Assembly (NCBI GenBank): GCA_013813135.1
Contig: JACCSF010000001.1
Location: 1 to 13,476 of the forward strand
DNA length: 13,476 nt
From: Thermoleophilaceae bacterium
GTDB taxonomy: Bacteria > Actinomycetota > Thermoleophilia > Solirubrobacterales > Thermoleophilaceae
Direction of reading: 5' to 3'
Position 1 is the first letter of the stretch, and every line of letters starts with the position of its first letter. Under the pieces are notes generated by a model that was given only the letters and a program-made list of their open reading frames with translations, had not been told where the DNA came from and did no database searches. The position numbers were made by a program, and so were the translations under genes. This document shows positions 10,399-13,476 of this stretch, piece by piece.

Positions 10399-13043
10399 GT
10401 CGTCTGCGCGTCGATCGATTCGAGGAAGGCGGTCAGCCGGGCACGGTTCTTGGCGCTCCTCAGGCGGTCACGGACCTTGCGGTTGGCGGTCCGGTGCCTC
10501 ATGTCGCGGAGCACGCAGTCGAGCGTCTCGCACGCACCGTTGTGGTAGTAGGGCGGCGCCGCGTAGATGCCGAGCAGCGAGGGCACGTTGTAGCCGTTCC
10601 CCTTGCCATCGCCGTTGTAGTCCCTGCCGAGTGCGTCCTGGCGCTCGAGGGCCTCCGGCCCGTCGAGCCTCGGCGCGGCGAGCTCCTCGGCCCCGATGTT
10701 TGCGCCGAACGCGTTGTCCTGACCCGCAACGCCCAGGTTGAAGGAGCCGATGTCGCGCAGGAAGGAGTTGAGGTAAGGGAGATCGACCGGCGAGCCGGAA
10801 ACGGGTGCCGGGCTTGTCTCTGTGAAGACCTTGGCGGGGTCCGGGGGTGACCTGAAGTTCTTGGTGGAGGTCGTCCATTTCGCGCCGCCGTGGCAGCTGT
10901 TGCAGCCGGACTCGAAGAACAGCCTGCGGCCCGCCCTGACGTCGGCCGCGTCGACGCCGTCCGCCACCTTGGGGCTCGCGAGCGGCCCGTTGGGCGTGCG
11001 GATGCCGTAGCGCAGGTACTCCTTGAGGGCGGTCAGTGCCGGCACGGCGCGGCTGTGTCCCGGCAGCGAGACGGTGTACTGCGGGCGGTTCGCGTTCGGC
11101 TTGGTGAACGGGGAGATCACGCAGGGGGCGCGGTCTGGGTCGCCGCTGTCGCCCATCAGCAGGCCGTGCTCGGGATCGAGGGAGTTGACGTCGGGTGGCG
11201 GGGTGTCGCAGGCCTTGTAGATGGTGACGCCGGTCGGCGAGGACAGGTCGCCGGGACCGTGCCCCTCCCTACCGCGAACGTACAGCTCGTAGTCCTCGAC
11301 CTCGTCGAAGATCGCGGAGTAGTTGAGGATGCGCTGGTCGTTCGGGTCCTTCGGGTCGAAGGTCGCGTTGAGCGGCAGGGACTTGCGGGGACCGCTCTCG
11401 GATTCCCAGACGACCCCGTCCGTCAGCCCCTTGAAGTGACAGCTCGAACAGCCGCCGAAGCCCTGGCTCGCGAGTCGCTCGTGGACTCGGGTGTTGACCG
11501 TCGCGTTGACCGGCAGGTTGAAGATTCCGCGCGACGAATTGAACAGCTCCGCGCCGAGCGCGACGACTTCGTCGCGGGAGCCCGCCCGGGGCAGCGGAGC
11601 GGTGCGGATGACCTTCTCCACGCGGTCGGTCGTCAGGTCCACGACCGACACGTTCCGTGAGATGAAGTTGGTGACGTAGGCGCGCGTACCCCGCCGGTTG
11701 ATGACGATTCCCTGAGGGTTCTTGCCGGCGTTGTTGCCGCTGGTCGCCGGGTTGTCCGGATCGTTGAGGTCGACGTAGTCGGTCGTGTTCTCGTCGACCG
11801 TGAAGCCGAGCGCCCCGTCGAGCGCCACGTACAGCTTGACGAGGACGTCGCTGCCCGCCGAGACCGCATAGGCCGAGCCGTAGCCGCGTTGGGTGGTGAA
11901 GGCGATCCCCCAGGCGTTCGCGAAGAACAGCGTGGGCGTGCTGGGTGAGAGCTCGAGCCCGCCGAAGTGGAGGTTGATCGAGCCGGCGTCCGCCTCGCCG
12001 GCTCCCCGGATGCCGGTGATCTGGTTCACATAGGAATGCGTGTTGCCGTTGCGCCGGCGCGGACCATCCGGCGAGGCGGCGATGTTGGGCAGGTAGGCGC
12101 GGTCGCCGCGGAGAACGATGCTCTGGAGCTGGTTGGGGAATGCGCCCACCGGGTCAGGCACGAGCGTGTCGGGGTCCGAATCGATCAGGAACCCCGTGGG
12201 CCGAGGCGCGAGCACGATGCGGCGTGCCGGTCTGTAGGAGCGAAGCTTCTTCGACTTCGTGTTGATGTCGAGCCGGCACACCACTCCCTCCTTGCCGTTG
12301 TCGTCGCCCTGTTTGGCGCCTGGCCTCACGAACGCGAAGAAGGCCGTGACATAGAGCTTCTTGCTGTCCCGCGTCACGGCGAGGCCGCGGGGCTGGAAGT
12401 GGCGGAGGCGATCTGGGTCGTTGCAGCGGCTGTTGCGCAGGTCCACATTGCCGATGATGCTGGGCCGCTTGGCGTGGCGCCGGGCTTTGCCGCGAACGGT
12501 GCGCCGCGCCGCGTCGATGACCGTGATCGTGTCCTGGGCGCTGTTGGCCACGAAGATGCGGCGCCCGTCGGGAGAGGCGACGATGTCCCAGGGCTCGGCC
12601 CCGGTCGTCAACTGGCCCCGATCTCCCACGCGCCCGTCCAGCTTGGCCCGAAAGTGCTTCGGGCTGGCGTTTTGAATCCGGATCACCGAGACGGTGCTGT
12701 CGGCCGCGTTGGCCACGTACGCGTACCGATTGGCCGGGTCGAGCGCGACGCCGTGCGGCTCGTCGCCGACCTTGATGGTCTCGATCACCCTGTTGGTTTC
12801 CATGCGGATCACCGACACGCTGTCGTTGGTCGGGTTGACCACCCAGACGAGCCGATCGCCGGCCGACATTGCGATCGGTCCGGAGTAGGTGGGCGCGGAG
12901 AAGGCCTTGGCCGCGTCGGCCGGACCGGGAAGGGCCAGGGCCAAAGCCAGCAGCGCCCACATCCCACCGAGCGCCGGACTTGCCCTCCACCTGCGACGAG
13001 CTGAAGAACGGGTCGTGCGCGCCACTCCGGCCGATGGTCTCAC
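10389..13043 (-). CDS. Exported YVTN beta-propeller / di-haem cytochrome c fusion protein
   Basis: This is an 884-residue exported redox protein of unrecognised exact function. Residues 1-45 carry Arg-rich and hydrophobic segments ending ADA-AKA, a probable signal peptide. Residues 50-480 are a YVTN-type propeller with repeats at VWVVNPTNDSVSVI (66-79), AYVANAADSTVSVI (108-121), IFVANSAQDTITVI (163-176), LYVTAFFAF (230-238) and AYVTNFISRNVSVV (455-468). Residues 490-884 are cytochrome-like: haem site CSSCH at 532-536 and CNSCH at 714-718. PPYYHNGACETLDCVL (830-845) resembles the C-terminal signature of MauG/di-haem peroxidase relatives. Extra cysteines at 612, 641, 838 and 843 may form disulfides. 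The start is GTG at 13041-13043 with a weak ribosome site; GTG at 13025 is an alternative, while ATG at residue 28 would lose the positive n-region. It may act as an extracytoplasmic oxidoreductase. Possible substrates are unknown, and it has no visible link to the polyketide operon. Confidence 0.82.
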   Translation of the reverse strand: MRPSAGVARTTRSSARRRWRASPALGGMWALLALALALPGPADAAKAFSAPTYSGPIAMSAGDRLVWVVNPTNDSVSVIRMETNRVIETIKVGDEPHGVALDPANRYAYVANAADSTVSVIRIQNASPKHFRAKLDGRVGDRGQLTTGAEPWDIVASPDGRRIFVANSAQDTITVIDAARRTVRGKARRHAKRPSIIGNVDLRNSRCNDPDRLRHFQPRGLAVTRDSKKLYVTAFFAFVRPGAKQGDDNGKEGVVCRLDINTKSKKLRSYRPARRIVLAPRPTGFLIDSDPDTLVPDPVGAFPNQLQSIVLRGDRAYLPNIAASPDGPRRRNGNTHSYVNQITGIRGAGEADAGSINLHFGGLELSPSTPTLFFANAWGIAFTTQRGYGSAYAVSAGSDVLVKLYVALDGALGFTVDENTTDYVDLNDPDNPATSGNNAGKNPQGIVINRRGTRAYVTNFISRNVSVVDLTTDRVEKVIRTAPLPRAGSRDEVVALGAELFNSSRGIFNLPVNATVNTRVHERLASQGFGGCSSCHFKGLTDGVVWESESGPRKSLPLNATFDPKDPNDQRILNYSAIFDEVEDYELYVRGREGHGPGDLSSPTGVTIYKACDTPPPDVNSLDPEHGLLMGDSGDPDRAPCVISPFTKPNANRPQYTVSLPGHSRAVPALTALKEYLRYGIRTPNGPLASPKVADGVDAADVRAGRRLFFESGCNSCHGGAKWTTSTKNFRSPPDPAKVFTETSPAPVSGSPVDLPYLNSFLRDIGSFNLGVAGQDNAFGANIGAEELAAPRLDGPEALERQDALGRDYNGDGKGNGYNVPSLLGIYAAPPYYHNGACETLDCVLRDMRHRTANRKVRDRLRSAKNRARLTAFLESIDAQTTTP

Positions 13044-13089
13044 GCGGGCCGGGCGAGGTCAACGCGGGTCCCCGGCGAGGGTGGCTCGC

Positions 13090-13118
13090 TTGCGTCGCGT
13101 CGAGGGCGCGACTACGAT
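13090..13118 (+). promoter_or_regulatory. Promoter for the right-edge gene
   Basis: TTGCGT at 13090-13095, a 17-base spacer and TACGAT at 13113-13118 make a good sigma-70-like promoter. The start point would be near 13125, giving a leader of about 29 bases before the ATG at 13154. No comparable promoter for the haem protein gene was clear on the other strand of this 110-base gap. Confidence 0.5.
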
Positions 13119-13153
13119 CGCCCCGCCCGGCGTCCCGACGAAAGCGAGGCCAA

Positions 13154-13476
13154 ATGCACGAGATGGCGGTCAGTGGAGAGATCAAGACCATCGCCGCCCG
13201 CGAGGGCTCGAGCGGAATCTTCACCGGCAGCATCGAAGGGCTCTACCAGGGCTACCGGTTCGGCAGCACGACGCCGGACGAGCGCGAGTTCGTCATCGAA
13301 CCTCCGAACGGGACCATCGCGCTGCTGCTGCGACAGCAGATCGTCACCCCTCTCCCACCCCGACCTGCCAAGCATCCCTTCGCCGACGGCGGGGACCCTT
13401 TCGACGACCCGGCCGCGTTCCTGGCCCAGGCCTTCGGCGGCGGCGCCGGCGGCCCTCCGGGCGGACACGGCGGACC
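13154..13476 (+). CDS. Unrecognised protein, N-terminal part (runs off window)
   Basis: At least 107 codons stay open to the right edge, with heavy G/C bias in third positions that supports real coding. ATG at 13154 has GAGG four bases before the leader CCAA; ATG at 13163 is an alternative start. The protein has no signal peptide or membrane helix in the visible part. An ordered-looking first 65 residues (GIFTGSIEGLYQGYRFGST, then a likely strand EFVIEPP and hydrophobic IALLLRQQ) are followed by a Pro-rich stretch, a DPFDDPAAFLAQAFGG segment and a Gly-rich tail (GGGAGGPPGG). I do not recognise the family. It is divergent from the haem protein gene. Confidence 0.65.
   Translation, partial: MHEMAVSGEIKTIAAREGSSGIFTGSIEGLYQGYRFGSTTPDEREFVIEPPNGTIALLLRQQIVTPLPPRPAKHPFADGGDPFDDPAAFLAQAFGGGAGGPPGGHGG

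Noticed and set aside
11967..13004. Plus-strand open frame antisense to the propeller-haem protein
   Set aside because: It overlaps a gene with signal peptide, propeller repeats and haem sites. The antisense product shows only composition bias.
12154..13233. Minus-strand open frame overlapping the propeller-haem gene in another frame
   Set aside because: Arg/Gln/Gly-rich frame-shadow that also covers the promoter and start of the right-edge gene.
13425..13476. GGC-rich tract near the right edge as a simple-sequence repeat or structural element
   Set aside because: It is in frame as Gly/Ala/Pro codons of the partial gene and is explained by the Gly-rich protein tail.

Overview
The window is high-GC, tightly packed bacterial DNA with strong G/C bias at third codon positions. 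It looks like a soil actinobacterium outside the classical streptomycetes. The best clue is the beta-propeller protein at 8982-10385, whose C-terminal sandwich domain (RFTL, NRIRFSGR, LEPGRYR) resembles a module I associate with Solirubrobacterales/Thermoleophilia. This placement is inference from memory and was not searched.

The centrepiece (1220-8815, minus strand) is a nine-gene operon for an aromatic type II polyketide. In transcription order it encodes a TcmJ-like cupin, KS-alpha, KS-beta/chain length factor, an adenylate-forming ligase, a patatin with a cyclic-nucleotide-binding-like N-terminus, ACP, a TcmN-type aromatase/cyclase, an ABM-fold monooxygenase and a TcmI-type cyclase. Most neighbours overlap by 4 bases or lie within about 18 bases of each other. 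Apart from the ligase and patatin, the content and order recall the spore-pigment (whiE) and tetracenomycin (tcm) core. A malonyl-CoA:ACP transacylase gene (291-1244, plus) converges on the operon and overlaps its last gene by 25 bp. Together these genes could load malonyl units on the ACP, build a poly-beta-ketone on KS-alpha/KS-beta, fold and aromatise it, and oxidise it to a quinone-like product. No ketoreductase is present, so an unreduced polycyclic pigment or tetracenomycin-like product is the natural guess. The roles of the ligase and patatin are not obvious and are the most novel part of the locus.

Left edge (1-260, minus): the N-terminal part of a class III adenylate/guanylate cyclase, divergent from the transacylase gene with only 30 bp between start codons.

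Right part: 8816-8981 is a divergent control region with a good sigma-70-like promoter for the PKS operon. It is followed by an exported seven-repeat beta-propeller protein (plus) and, convergent with it, a large exported protein (10389-13043, minus) that joins a YVTN-type propeller to two c-type haem sites. The last 110-bp gap carries a promoter for an unrecognised partial gene (13154 to the window end). These right-hand genes look like separate cell-envelope functions and show no sequence link to the polyketide pathway. I saw no tRNA, rRNA, CRISPR array, insertion sequence or attachment site.
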